Positions 1-8,323 of a stretch of 64,000 nucleotides of DNA are shown here, piece by piece. The notes under the pieces are model-generated. The model did no database searches and was not told the origin of the DNA. It saw nothing but the letters and a program-made list of their open reading frames with translations. The stretch's first letter is position 1, and every line of letters begins with the position of its first letter. The stretch is from Pseudoxanthomonas gei. GTDB taxonomy: Bacteria; Pseudomonadota; Gammaproteobacteria; Xanthomonadales; Xanthomonadaceae. Position numbers and translations under genes: made by a program. The stretch lies in NCBI RefSeq assembly GCF_010119615.1, contig NZ_QOVG01000004.1:186001-250000 (forward strand), given 5' to 3'.

Positions 1-20
1 CGTGGAAGTCGACTGTCCAT

Positions 21-154
21 TGTAAGAGCGGGCTTGCCCGCGATGCTTCACGGATCAACCAGTCAAGGCCAGGGGCTTAAGGAGCGAGGCCCGCGCCCCA
101 AGGGTTCGAACGCGGTGATGGGTGAGAGCTTCGCGGCTTGCGCCGCTCCTACAA
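21..154. repeat. REP-type inverted repeat pair
   Basis: A short GC-rich palindromic element at about 21-45 (TGTAAGAGCGGGCTTGCCCG core) is followed at about 128-153 by a related element in the opposite orientation (reverse complement TGTAGGAGCGGCGCAAGCCG). Paired inverted copies of this kind are known as REP/BIME elements in Pseudomonas and Xanthomonadales. No gene is visible in positions 1-200 apart from this; the remaining sequence before position 200 shows no convincing coding signal. Confidence 0.7.
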
Positions 155-200
155 GGGCGGCCAAGGTGGCGGGAGAAGCCGCAGGCGCGGGTACCCGTAA

Positions 201-233
201 TGAAAACGGGGCCGGCCTTTCAGCCAGCCCCGT
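201..233 (-). terminator. Rho-independent terminator after the 280-681 gene
   Basis: Arms ACGGGGCCGGC (206-216) and GCCAGCCCCGT (223-233) form an 11-bp stem with one mismatch. On the minus strand the stem is followed by TTTTC, giving an intrinsic terminator. It lies 47 bp beyond the stop of the small exported protein gene at 280-681, which is the last gene of the minus-strand module. Confidence 0.75.
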
Positions 234-279
234 CGGGTTCAACCTAATTTGTGGCGTCTGGCGCCCGGAGTTGCAGGCC

Positions 280-681
280 TTAGCGGCTTACCGGCTCGTC
301 ATCACCGCCACCGCTTACCGCCGCTGCAACTGCTGCTGCGCCAAGACCAATGGCTGAAATCATGGTCCAGTTGTGCATGTCGTCGTCGGCGGTGACGGTC
401 TTCTTGCAGTCCTCTTCCACCACGTACACGCCCGGGGCGCTGTACTGGCGGGCGCAACCACCGGGGTAACGCACCACGGCCGAGGCCTTCTCGGTGATCA
501 TCACGCGATCACCGGCAGTCAGCACCTGGCCGTCCTGCGCGGCTGCGAAATCGCCGCCCTGGCTGGTCATGACGACGCCGTTCTGCACGCTGAGGGTTAC
601 GGGGGCTTTGGCGGCCGAAGCGGCGGCGGAAAGGCCCAGCGCAAACGCAATCGTGGCGAACAGCGAGACAGACTTGGTCAT
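280..681 (-). CDS. Small exported protein, FecR-like fold, paralogue A
   Basis: The product is a 133-residue protein of unknown function. It has an N-terminal signal peptide (MTKSVSLFATIAFALGLSAA, cleavage probably after ASA). The body has a pattern seen in periplasmic FecR-like beta domains: a Gly/Val strand, GGDFAAAQDGQVLTAGDRV, then a Cys-containing motif GCARQYSAPGVYVVEEDC whose two cysteines could form a disulfide. A hydrophobic Ala-rich stretch follows near the C-terminus. I start it at position 681 because AAGGGAA lies 5 bases upstream; an ATG six codons earlier has no such site. It is a paralogue of the next gene upstream (813-1217), sharing the APGVYVVE-x2-C motif and the terminal VSR. 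It lies downstream of EPS module 1. The FecR resemblance is pattern-based only. Confidence 0.75.
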   Translation of the reverse strand: MTKSVSLFATIAFALGLSAAASAAKAPVTLSVQNGVVMTSQGGDFAAAQDGQVLTAGDRVMITEKASAVVRYPGGCARQYSAPGVYVVEEDCKKTVTADDDMHNWTMISAIGLGAAAVAAAVSGGGDDEPVSR

Positions 682-812
682 GGAATTCCCTTCAGGCATG
701 CGCGAGGCGCGCAGGCGTACGGGAGAAGGATACCGGAGGCGGCCCGGTTACTCAACCCGGACCCGACCCATGGACCAGCGGCGCCATGCACCGCCGGCCA
801 TGGCTGAACGGC

Positions 813-1217
813 TTAGCGACTGACCGGAGGGGGTACGAAGTCAACCTTGTCCATGTTCTCGAGCAACGCTGCGGTGATGACGACACCGCCGGCGATTTTC
901 GCCGCACTGGCCCAATCGGTACCTGCCACAACGGCCTTGGTGCAATTGGCTTCGACCACGTACACGCCCGGAGCGGTATAGGTGCGCGTACAACCCTTGG
1001 CGTAAGTGACGGTGGCGGCGGACTGCTCGGCGACCATCAGGCGCGAGCCGGCCACCAGAGCCTGGCCGGTCTGTGCGGTGGCGAATGAGCCGCCTTCGCT
1101 GGCCATGATCGTGCCCTGGTCAACACGCAGGGTAGCGCTGGTGTCCTGGGCCGAAGCGGTGGCGGCAGCCGTCAGGGCAAACGAGGCAGCGAGGAACAAC
1201 GTGGTGAATCGGGTCAT
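813..1217 (-). CDS. Small exported protein, FecR-like fold, paralogue B
   Basis: The product is a 134-residue exported protein of unknown function. It begins with a signal peptide (MTRFTTLFLAASFALTAAAT, ending ASAQ). The mature part has the same plan as paralogue A: a strand ending GTIMASEGGSFATAQTGQ, then ALVAGSRLMV, then GCTRTYTAPGVYVVEANC with two cysteines. A hydrophobic segment (IAGGVVITAALL) and the tail PPPVSR close the protein. AAAGGAA sits just upstream of the start. The two genes are separated by 131 bp and probably arose by tandem duplication. It follows the TPR protein gene by 90 bp on the same strand, so it may be co-transcribed with the EPS genes. Function not recognised; a periplasmic or surface-associated role is inferred from the signal peptide. 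Confidence 0.75.
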   Translation of the reverse strand: MTRFTTLFLAASFALTAAATASAQDTSATLRVDQGTIMASEGGSFATAQTGQALVAGSRLMVAEQSAATVTYAKGCTRTYTAPGVYVVEANCTKAVVAGTDWASAAKIAGGVVITAALLENMDKVDFVPPPVSR

Positions 1218-1307
1218 GCGAATTCCTTTGGGCTAGCGACTGATGTAGCTACGTAAAGCGTATGGGAAGGAGAGGTTACAGCGTACCGACGTGTGACTCA
1301 AGGCAAA

Positions 1308-2522
1308 TTACCGCTGCGGCTGAATGGCAACCTCGTCCAACCACACTTCGCCCGAGACTTGCTGGATAGATCCCGGCGGAGCTGGATTGCGCAATCGCAG
1401 CCATTGTCCCGGACAAGCGGTGAATGGAATATTCACTTCCATGACCAAGGCCCGCCAGCCAAATGTCCCCTCGATCGACTCACTGATCGCCGCCGGCTCA
1501 CGGGCTCCCATGCAGACGATGTTCCATTCCAGCCCACGCTCGCTGCGCAGAGCATCGCCGCGCATGCGCGCGCTGAAACGATAGCGGCCCGGCGCCAGCA
1601 ACATGGGTTGTTCCAGACCGATCCCGGCAGCCGGACGGCCGCGGAAGGCGGCATGCGCGGTGAGCCCGCGGGCGTTGCGGTCGGGGACGAAATCCACAGA
1701 CACGCCGGGAACGCGCGTCAGGCGCCAGTCGAAACCGCGATTGCTGACCGGCTGCTCGAAGCTGCCGTTGTAGACCAGCGGCAGCGCCCCGCCCTGCAGT
1801 TCCAGGGTCCCTGCCCAGCGTCCATAGGCCTCTCCCCAGCGCCCCTGGCGGATCAGATAGGCGATCCACTCATCGAACTCGACCTCATCCAGGCCGCCCG
1901 CTGCACGCAGGGCTGCAAGGACGTGATCGGCGCCGCGCGGATCCTTGGCTCGTTGCAATGTCGTCAACAAGGCGACACGCCATGGCGGCCGGCGCTCAAG
2001 CACACGGGCCAGCTCGGCGGCGAAGTCCGGATCGACCGCCAGCTGGCCCAGCACGGGCATCAGCGTAGATCCCTGCCCCGGCGAAGTACGCAGCAGGATA
2101 TCGATGTGCCGGAGCGCTGCCGGATAATTGCCGGCTACCAGATAGTGCTCGGTAAGCCAGGCTCGGGCACGCAGGTCCCGAGGGCTGCGACGGGCGGCAA
2201 TCTCATACAGGGTCAGGGCCCTGTCGGGGTGCCCTTGCTGCGCTTCGGCTGCAGCGAGGATGCGGAATGCGCGCCCTTCCAGTGGCTCGGACGCAAGCAG
2301 GCGGCGGGCGCTGCCGCGCGCCTCATCCAGCTTGCCTGCGGCTAGCTGTTGCTCGGCGAGTGCAAGCAACGCCTGGGCATGGGCCGGGTCCCAGCGCAGT
2401 GCGCGCTGTGGATCGTCCGTGGCCCAACGCCCGGACTGGGTGATGACCAGAATGCGCCACGCTGCAAACAGGGCGAACAGCACCAAGACCGAGGCCAGCA
2501 GCCAGGCGCGCAGGCGGCTCAT
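1308..2522 (-). CDS. Membrane-anchored TPR protein of the EPS module
   Basis: The product is a 404-residue protein with one N-terminal membrane anchor (LRAWLLASVLVLFALFAAWRI) followed by tetratricopeptide-like helical repeats over about residues 30-150 (for example PQRALRWDPAHAQALLALAE and LLASEPLEGRAFRILAAAEA). The C-terminal half, from about residue 240, starts LVYNGSFEQP and is beta-rich, ending in WLDEVAIQP. This resembles the carbohydrate-binding-like C-terminal domain found in some EPS-cluster TPR proteins. I start at 2522 because its ATG overlaps the TGA of the upstream J-domain gene (ATGA), indicating translational coupling; an upstream in-frame ATG at 2558 lies inside that gene. Probably a scaffold for polysaccharide assembly or export in the periplasm. 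No enzymatic motif is seen. Confidence 0.75.
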   Translation of the reverse strand: MSRLRAWLLASVLVLFALFAAWRILVITQSGRWATDDPQRALRWDPAHAQALLALAEQQLAAGKLDEARGSARRLLASEPLEGRAFRILAAAEAQQGHPDRALTLYEIAARRSPRDLRARAWLTEHYLVAGNYPAALRHIDILLRTSPGQGSTLMPVLGQLAVDPDFAAELARVLERRPPWRVALLTTLQRAKDPRGADHVLAALRAAGGLDEVEFDEWIAYLIRQGRWGEAYGRWAGTLELQGGALPLVYNGSFEQPVSNRGFDWRLTRVPGVSVDFVPDRNARGLTAHAAFRGRPAAGIGLEQPMLLAPGRYRFSARMRGDALRSERGLEWNIVCMGAREPAAISESIEGTFGWRALVMEVNIPFTACPGQWLRLRNPAPPGSIQQVSGEVWLDEVAIQPQR

Positions 2523-3805
2523 GACAGGCTCCTGTGCTGCAGGCTTTCCACCAGCCACATTCCGTCGCGCCAGACAAACTCAGCGCTTACGTCCATCGAC
2601 GTGCCGGCGCGCTGGAGGCGCGTGTGCATGCGCGCCTGCCCGGCGCTTATCTGCTGCCACATGGGCATACCCACGCGGACACGCTTGCCCTCCAGTTGCG
2701 CACGCAGAAGCGCCGCGCCGTCCTGGACCGACACGCTTCCCCAGATCGGCGGCGCGGGCCCGCGACTCCCGGCCAGGTAAGCGGTGAGCTCGGAGCCGCA
2801 GCGAAGCAGCAGTCGCAACTGCTCGGGGGAGATGGCCGGAGCCGGCGTGGACGCGCCAGCAACGGGTGCGGACGAGGTGGTGCGGGAGGTTTCTGCGTAA
2901 GTGGTGTTGGCCAAGGGCGCCCGCGTGCCCCCTGATCTGTCTTCAACCCACTCGGTGTAAGCGGGCCGTCCAGAGCGGGGCCTGGATTGTTCAGCCGCTG
3001 GCCCGGGTCGGTTGGGACCCGATGCGCCTGGCTTGGCCCCGGTCGATGCCACGAAAGCACGCGCGTTCCCAGCTGCCTGACGATTGCCAGTTGGCAGCTC
3101 GGCATGGGGCGCAGGCTGCATCAATACGGCCGCCCGCTCCAGGTCGGCTTCCACTGAACCAGCGACACCGGCAGGCTGCGCCTCACTACTCTCCTCCACG
3201 CCCCATTCCGGTGCCGGAGCGCCGGCCTGGCGATCAACCAGTACGGCAAGCCATACACAGCATGCGACGCCAACACCCACGGCGAGCCAGCCGAGCCCGC
3301 GGCGCTCCTCGAACGGGGACGCACGCCATTGGCTGACCAGCTGGCGTTGGGGAAAAGCCTGGGCGAGTTCAGAGGAAAGTGGTTGGCGCCCCTCATAGGC
3401 GGCACGGCGCTGCGGTGAGCGCAGGTCGCCCCAGGCTGAATTTATGCGCGTGGCGAACACCGATTCCCAATCGTTGCCGCGGCGATCGGGGTGCAGCCAC
3501 TGCTGCAGGTGACGGTAATGAAGCTTGATCTGCGCAGCGTCCGCGGCCGGCGAGACACCGAGGACACGGTAGGCATCGGCGCCGGCGAACAGCAGGATCT
3601 CGCGAACGTAGAAGCGCGCGGCTTCCAGCACCTGTTCCGGTGCCTCGCCGCGATTGGCAGCCGCTCGCGCGACCCGCGACGGATCGCCGGCGGCCAGTTC
3701 GATCACCTCGCCGACTCCGTCGGGCAATGGTCTCTGGCGCAGTACGCCACGCAGCGAAGGCGCCCGCAACAGGGCCAGTGCGACCTCGAGCGCGTCTCCG
3801 CTCAT
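2519..3805 (-). CDS. Membrane J-domain (DnaJ-like) protein, EPS module 1
   Basis: The product is 428 residues. A J domain lies at about residues 76-142 (DAYRVLGVSPAADAAQIK, then LQQWLHPDRRG with the essential HPD tripeptide). A single transmembrane segment follows at about residues 170-192 (WLAVGVGVACCVWLAVLV). The rest is a long Pro/Ala/Gly-rich region and a C-terminal beta-rich domain ending in LVWRDGMWLVESLQHRS-like sequence. There is no Gly/Phe or zinc-finger region, so this is not DnaJ itself. The topology suggests a cytosolic J domain recruiting DnaK and a periplasmic C-terminus. The gene follows the tyrosine kinase by 6 bp and overlaps the TPR gene by 4 bp. A second membrane J-domain protein lies at 48910-49662. 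Confidence 0.85.
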   Translation of the reverse strand: MSGDALEVALALLRAPSLRGVLRQRPLPDGVGEVIELAAGDPSRVARAAANRGEAPEQVLEAARFYVREILLFAGADAYRVLGVSPAADAAQIKLHYRHLQQWLHPDRRGNDWESVFATRINSAWGDLRSPQRRAAYEGRQPLSSELAQAFPQRQLVSQWRASPFEERRGLGWLAVGVGVACCVWLAVLVDRQAGAPAPEWGVEESSEAQPAGVAGSVEADLERAAVLMQPAPHAELPTGNRQAAGNARAFVASTGAKPGASGPNRPGPAAEQSRPRSGRPAYTEWVEDRSGGTRAPLANTTYAETSRTTSSAPVAGASTPAPAISPEQLRLLLRCGSELTAYLAGSRGPAPPIWGSVSVQDGAALLRAQLEGKRVRVGMPMWQQISAGQARMHTRLQRAGTSMDVSAEFVWRDGMWLVESLQHRSLS

Positions 3806-3811
3806 CGGCGA

Positions 3812-6073
3812 CTAGCGCTTGGTCAACTGCGGCGCGCCACCGTAGGCGTAATAGCCTTCGTAGTTGTAGCCATAACCGGCGACCTTGGCATCGTATTGGG
3901 TCAGCAGGCTGCCAACGATGTGGGCGCGGGCGACCATCAGCCGCTTGACCGCAACCTGGGCGGTGCTGATGCGTGTCTTGCCCGAGTGCACGACCAGCAT
4001 GGTGCCGTCGGCCACATTGGCCAGGATGGGCGCGTCCGCGATGCCCATTACCGGCGGGCCATCGATGATCACCTGGTCATAGTTGCCGGCGGCGATGGTC
4101 AGCAGCGAGACCAGTTTGGAGCCGGACAGCAACTCTGCGGGATTGGGTGGCAAGGGACCGGCCAGGATGACCTTGAGCCGTGCATCCTCGGTGTCTATCA
4201 CCGCTTCAGACATTTTCTGGACGCCAGCCAGCAGGTTGCTCAGGCCGACGTCGGTGCGCAAGCCGAGCGTCTTGTGCAGCGACGGGTTGCGCAAGTCGGC
4301 CTCGATCAGCAGTACACGCTTGCCCATCTGGGCGAAATTGCGCGCCAGGGTCAGCGCAGTGGTGGACTTGCCTTCAGCCGGGCTGGCGCTGGTAATCAGC
4401 AACACCCTGGGTACGCCGTGGTCAGTGGAGAACTGCAGGGCGGTACGCACCGAGCGGTAGGACTCGGAGAATGCAGAACGCAGATCCTTGACCGCCTCCT
4501 CGGGGCTTTGCTTGACCAGCCGGGGCACGATGCCGAGGACCGCAAGCTTGAGGCGCTGTTCAATGTCTTCCGGGGTCTTGAGCGTGTCGTCGAGGAATTC
4601 GAGCACGAACGCGACCAGAACTCCCAGGATCAGGCCAAGCAGCAGCCCGATAGCAAGATTGAGGGGCAGACTGGGCTTGAAGCGCTGGCGTGGAACCTGG
4701 GCCCGATCGACGATGGAGATATTGTTGGAGCGCACATCACCGGCGACGCCCACTTCCTTGTAGCGTTGCAGCAAGCCGTCATAAAGCTGGCGGTTGGTGT
4801 CGACCTCACGCTTGATGATGTTGTAGTCGATGCTGCGGCCGTCGACATCAAGAGCCTGGGTGCGCAACGAATTCAGCTGGCCTTGCAGCAGACGCTCCTG
4901 CGAAGCGGCCGCGTCGTACTCGGCTTTGACCGAGGCCCGGATATTTCGCAGCTCCAAAGCAATCTGCTTGTCGAGGTCGTCCATCTGCCCCTTGAGCTGC
5001 TGCATCTCGGGATAGTCGGCCTTGAACACCTGCAGCTTCTGCTGATAGGTGCCCTGCAGCTGCGCACGCTGCTGCTGCAAGGTGCGGATAATGGAATTGC
5101 TCAGCATGTCGGCCGGCAACGCGGCGCCGCTTGCGGCCTGGGCCTGGCTCCACCGGGCCTGCGCACGGATGCGCTGTTCCTGGGCCGTGGCAAGCACCGA
5201 ATTCAGGTCGGCAAGATTCTGCCCAGCCAGCGACTGGCCCTCTGCCGAGGAAACCAGGTTCTCCTTCTGGGCGAAATCTACCAATTGGCGTTCGGACTGC
5301 TCAAGCCGCGCCTTGGTTGTCTTGAGTTGGTCCTCCAGATAGGTCTTGGCATAGGAACTGGCGCCGAAACGGCGTTCCAGCCCCGATGCGATGAACCCCT
5401 CGGCGAGCGCGTTGGCCGCCCGCGCCGAGAACGCAGGCACGGGACTGTCGTAATTGATCGTAACCAACCGCGAGTTGCGCACCGGCTCGATACTGAGGCC
5501 ACGCTGCACGACGCCAGTGGCTGTCGCCAAAGTGGCGGCGGCATCTTTCTCGGTGGGTATGCCGCTACTGGTCGCAGGAGCGGGCCGCACCAGGCCCTTG
5601 ACCCGATCAAGCCATCCCGGCTGGCTCAGGCGTGCCAGCGCCGCACTGTCCAGGTCGAGGTCGTCGGCCACGCGCTCGGCCAAGGTACGGCTCTTGAGCA
5701 ACTCATATTGGGTTTGCAGGAACTGGGGGTCGGCACCTTGGGCCGCCACCCCTCCCACCTGCACGATGGTCTGTTCCTCGTTCTCGATCTGCATGACTAC
5801 CGTGGCACGGTAAATCGGCGTCGCCATCAGGGTCAGCAACAGGCTGAGCGCAGCTACGGTGGCCAGTACACCAAGGATCAACCACCGCCGCTTGACCAGG
5901 ATGCGCCAGTAGGCCAGCAAATCGATCTCGTCGCGGTCATCGCCGCGTTCTTCAGCCAGCATTTCCACCGACAAGGCCCCAGGCCGGTGGGGCGTCGGTA
6001 GCGAGGAGTCACGTCGGGCGGGCAGTCGCTCGTCATCCCCGGTTGGGGGAACCGGCAGCTGGTCATCATGCAT
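3812..6073 (-). CDS. Polysaccharide co-polymerase / tyrosine autokinase (Wzc-like)
   Basis: The product is 753 residues and inner-membrane. A Wzz domain begins near residue 45 with TM1 (WLILGVLATVAALSLLLTLM); a long periplasmic coiled coil follows, with TM2 near residue 480 (LNLAIGLLLGLILGVLVAFV). The cytosolic BY-kinase domain covers about 530-740: Walker A SASPAEGKSTTA, Walker A' LLIEADLRNPSL, Walker B QVIIDGPP. The tail contains a tyrosine cluster (YGYNYEGYYAYGG), the usual autophosphorylation site. It sets chain length and gates export of the polysaccharide together with the Wza-like protein encoded just upstream. Cycling of the Tyr cluster fits the PHP-type phosphatase gene two positions upstream. 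This one looks catalytically intact, unlike the ATPase at 18020-18778. Confidence 0.95.
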   Translation of the reverse strand: MHDDQLPVPPTGDDERLPARRDSSLPTPHRPGALSVEMLAEERGDDRDEIDLLAYWRILVKRRWLILGVLATVAALSLLLTLMATPIYRATVVMQIENEEQTIVQVGGVAAQGADPQFLQTQYELLKSRTLAERVADDLDLDSAALARLSQPGWLDRVKGLVRPAPATSSGIPTEKDAAATLATATGVVQRGLSIEPVRNSRLVTINYDSPVPAFSARAANALAEGFIASGLERRFGASSYAKTYLEDQLKTTKARLEQSERQLVDFAQKENLVSSAEGQSLAGQNLADLNSVLATAQEQRIRAQARWSQAQAASGAALPADMLSNSIIRTLQQQRAQLQGTYQQKLQVFKADYPEMQQLKGQMDDLDKQIALELRNIRASVKAEYDAAASQERLLQGQLNSLRTQALDVDGRSIDYNIIKREVDTNRQLYDGLLQRYKEVGVAGDVRSNNISIVDRAQVPRQRFKPSLPLNLAIGLLLGLILGVLVAFVLEFLDDTLKTPEDIEQRLKLAVLGIVPRLVKQSPEEAVKDLRSAFSESYRSVRTALQFSTDHGVPRVLLITSASPAEGKSTTALTLARNFAQMGKRVLLIEADLRNPSLHKTLGLRTDVGLSNLLAGVQKMSEAVIDTEDARLKVILAGPLPPNPAELLSGSKLVSLLTIAAGNYDQVIIDGPPVMGIADAPILANVADGTMLVVHSGKTRISTAQVAVKRLMVARAHIVGSLLTQYDAKVAGYGYNYEGYYAYGGAPQLTKR

Positions 6074-6123
6074 GGTGGGTCAATTTCCTGGCGAAACGAA
6101 ACGACGAATTCAATGAAACGGGA

Positions 6124-6846
6124 TCAGAGCGCCATGAACAGGCCGAAGGCCGGCACCGACTGCAGGAACTGGCGGAGCGCGGATTTGCTGCCGGATTGCT
6201 CGACCACGATGATGTCATCACCGTACAACGCCGGATCCTCTATGCGCCCGCTGCGCAACTCGCGCATGTTGTAGGCCGCCGCCATTTTCTTGCCCTCGAC
6301 CTGACGGAACAGGACGATGCCATTGAGGTCCGCGAGCGGATCCAGTCCCCCGGCCACTGCGACGGCTTGCAGCAGCGAAATCTTGCCGGTCAACGGATAA
6401 ATCCCGGGGTTCTTCACCGCGCCTTCCATGGTGATGCGCTGGCTGCTGAATTCCTTCACAAATACCGTCACCTGCGGCCGCTGCAGGTAGCCTTCGGCGT
6501 AACGTTTTGCGAGCTCTTTCTCAAGTTCGGGAATGGTACGCCCGCCGGCCATCACGCCACCCACCAGGGGCAACGAGATCTGCCCATTGGAGTTCACACG
6601 CACGGTCTTGCTCAGCTCCTGCACTCCAAACACGCTGACTTCAATCAGGTCCTGGGCGCCCAGCCGGTAATCGTTGGCGCCCTCGTAGGCGCCGGCCGAA
6701 TTGGTGGTATCAGGCGCAGGCAGCGACTTGCCAGCAGCGACCCGGTTCGCACCGCCCCCGGAGGCACAACCCACCAGCATCACTGCCAACAACAGCGCGC
6801 TTATTACTTGCAGGACTCGGAACATGGCAGGCGGGGCTCGATTCAT
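6124..6846 (-). CDS. Outer-membrane polysaccharide export lipoprotein (Wza-like)
   Basis: The product is about 240 residues. It has a lipoprotein signal (VISALLLAVMLVGC, lipobox LVGC), a polysaccharide-export domain (DYRLGAQDLIEVSVFGVQEL, then ISLPLVGGVMAGGRTIPELE) and SLBB-like domains (ITMEGAVKNPGIYPL). It forms the outer-membrane channel partner of the Wzc-like kinase encoded next. I start at 6846 (MNRAPPAMF), 11 bases after the phosphatase stop. An in-frame ATG at 6825 is an equally possible start because neither has a strong Shine-Dalgarno. An upstream ATG would lie inside the phosphatase gene. A second export protein without lipobox is encoded at 15814-16449. Confidence 0.9.
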   Translation of the reverse strand: MNRAPPAMFRVLQVISALLLAVMLVGCASGGGANRVAAGKSLPAPDTTNSAGAYEGANDYRLGAQDLIEVSVFGVQELSKTVRVNSNGQISLPLVGGVMAGGRTIPELEKELAKRYAEGYLQRPQVTVFVKEFSSQRITMEGAVKNPGIYPLTGKISLLQAVAVAGGLDPLADLNGIVLFRQVEGKKMAAAYNMRELRSGRIEDPALYGDDIIVVEQSGSKSALRQFLQSVPAFGLFMAL

Positions 6847-6856
6847 GGGGCGGGGA

Positions 6857-7651
6857 TTATGCCTGTCCCAACAGGCGGCGCCACACCGATGGCGGTGTGG
6901 TCGGGATGGTTTTCTGAACGAGAGCCGGCAAATCCCCCGGTTCCACGTTGTCGACAATGCCCTGCGGGCGCGTGAAGACCATGTGTGTGGCCTCCTGCTC
7001 CCCTACCCGCCGGGCCGCGGCATCGCGGCCTTCGGCCAGCAAGGGCGGGCGCCGCCGCGGGTGATGGGCATCGGTGGCCAGGATGTGGACCAGGCCTTCG
7101 TCGAGCATGCGTTCGGCCCAGTACTGCGGGCGTTTGCCGAAGCGTCCGGTGACGCTTCCGGCGGTGATCTGCATCCAGCTGCCGGCCTTGACCAGGCGCT
7201 GGAACACCTCGTAGTGCCCTTCAATCCAGCTCAGGCGCTCGGGATGGGTGATGACCGGGATGTAGCCGGCAACCATCAACTGGAACACGGTTTCCTCGAA
7301 ACGGGGGGGCGCCACGTGGTGCGGCGGCTCCAGCAGCAGGTAGCGCGATCCCGCCAGGGTGGGAATGCGACCGGCGCGGATCGATTCGGACAGGCCCTGG
7401 TCGAGGTGGACGTCGGCGCCTTCGACCAGCTGCAGGTCAATGTCGTGGGCGGCCAGGTCCAGCCGGAAAGCGGCGATGGCGGTCCGGATGCCGTCGCCGC
7501 TGTTGTCGTACATGCCCGGGTAGATATGCGGGGTGCAGGCGACCGTGCGGATGCCATCGGCTACTGCCATGCGCGCCATTTCAAGCGCCATGTCGAGATC
7601 GACGGCGCCGTCGTCGATGCCGGGCAGGAGGTGACAGTGGAGATCTAGCAT
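6857..7651 (-). CDS. PHP-type protein tyrosine phosphatase (CpsB/CapC family)
   Basis: The product is 264 residues. The N-terminal metal-binding motif is LDLHCHLLPGIDDGA, followed by CTPHIYPGM, ITHPERLSW and ATDAHHPRRR, the conserved His/Asp positions of the PHP fold. Enzymes of this family are manganese-dependent phosphatases that dephosphorylate the Tyr-rich tail of bacterial polysaccharide kinases; the matching kinase is encoded two genes downstream. I start at MLDLHCH (7651), which matches the family start; an in-frame ATG 15 codons upstream adds a non-conserved leader. It is the first gene of EPS module 1, so the promoter should lie in 7652-7803. Confidence 0.93.
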   Translation of the reverse strand: MLDLHCHLLPGIDDGAVDLDMALEMARMAVADGIRTVACTPHIYPGMYDNSGDGIRTAIAAFRLDLAAHDIDLQLVEGADVHLDQGLSESIRAGRIPTLAGSRYLLLEPPHHVAPPRFEETVFQLMVAGYIPVITHPERLSWIEGHYEVFQRLVKAGSWMQITAGSVTGRFGKRPQYWAERMLDEGLVHILATDAHHPRRRPPLLAEGRDAAARRVGEQEATHMVFTRPQGIVDNVEPGDLPALVQKTIPTTPPSVWRRLLGQA

Positions 7652-7755
7652 GGGAATCCAGTAAGCGCGGGGTAGTTTAGCTCCCCGCCTACCCAAGCCC
7701 GTGAATGGGAAGACTTTTTCTTATACGGCCCGTGAATCGGGCGTCGCCGCAAGCA

Positions 7756-7787
7756 CCCCGGCGGCGGGCCTGTAGGCTTCGCCGGGG
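7756..7787 (-). terminator. GC-rich hairpin after the bamC-like gene
   Basis: CCCCGGCG (7756-7763) and CGCCGGGG (7780-7787) pair, and an inner GCCT/AGGC can pair inside the loop. It lies directly beyond the stop of the bamC-like gene. There is no long T run next to it, so termination is plausible but not certain. The rest of 7652-7803 shows no gene. Confidence 0.45.
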
Positions 7788-7803
7788 CGCAGCGGATGCC
7801 GAA

Positions 7804-8295
7804 TCAGGCGCCCAGCTTCGCTTTCAGCGCGGCGATCAGCTTCGGCGCGGAACCACCCGCCGGCAGGCCGCGCGGATCGACTGCCGAGACGTAGGCGCCG
7901 GCTTCGACGGCGACCACGCGGACCAGGAAGCTGGCGCCTTCGTAGGTCACGTCATAGCTGCCCAGCAACTGGGCGCGGCTGGCGATGCTGACGCCGTCGA
8001 TGCCTTCCAGGGCCACGCCGACCTTGGCGAAGACCTCGTCGCGCGGGCCAGCCACGTTGAAGCCGGTGGGGTTGGACGGCGTGGCCGAGGCCTGGGCGCC
8101 GGTCTGGGGCAGCTTCATGGCGGTGGCGGTGTTGGGCAGGTTGAGATCCGGCGGCACTTCCAGCGGACGGGTCTCGGCGCTCATCGCGTAATCGGGGTTG
8201 CCCTTGCGGAACCACTTGCAGCCAGAGACGCCAAGCACGGCGATGGCCAGTGCGGCAAAGGCGACGGGGCGCAGGTACGGGGACATGGAACGCAT
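7804..8295 (-). CDS. bamC: BamC-like outer-membrane assembly lipoprotein
   Basis: The product is a 163-residue lipoprotein: signal with a Cys in VLGVSGCKWF, then a proline-rich N-terminal segment of the type that binds BamD in E. coli (RPLEVPPDLNLP). One helix-grip-like domain follows (about residues 75-163). E. coli BamC is roughly twice this size with two such domains, so this is a short form as is common in Xanthomonadales. AGGAG stands 8 bases before the ATG at 8295. It follows dapA by 28 bp, the same neighbourhood as E. coli dapA-bamC, which supports the call more than the divergent sequence does. Confidence 0.75.
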   Translation of the reverse strand: MRSMSPYLRPVAFAALAIAVLGVSGCKWFRKGNPDYAMSAETRPLEVPPDLNLPNTATAMKLPQTGAQASATPSNPTGFNVAGPRDEVFAKVGVALEGIDGVSIASRAQLLGSYDVTYEGASFLVRVVAVEAGAYVSAVDPRGLPAGGSAPKLIAALKAKLGA

Positions 8296-8323
8296 TGGGT
8301 AATCTCCTGAAATAAGCGTGGAA

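Noticed and set aside
3491..6001. 836-codon plus-strand frame over the kinase gene
   Set aside because: Antisense to a kinase with Walker A, B and Tyr tail; no domains in the frame.
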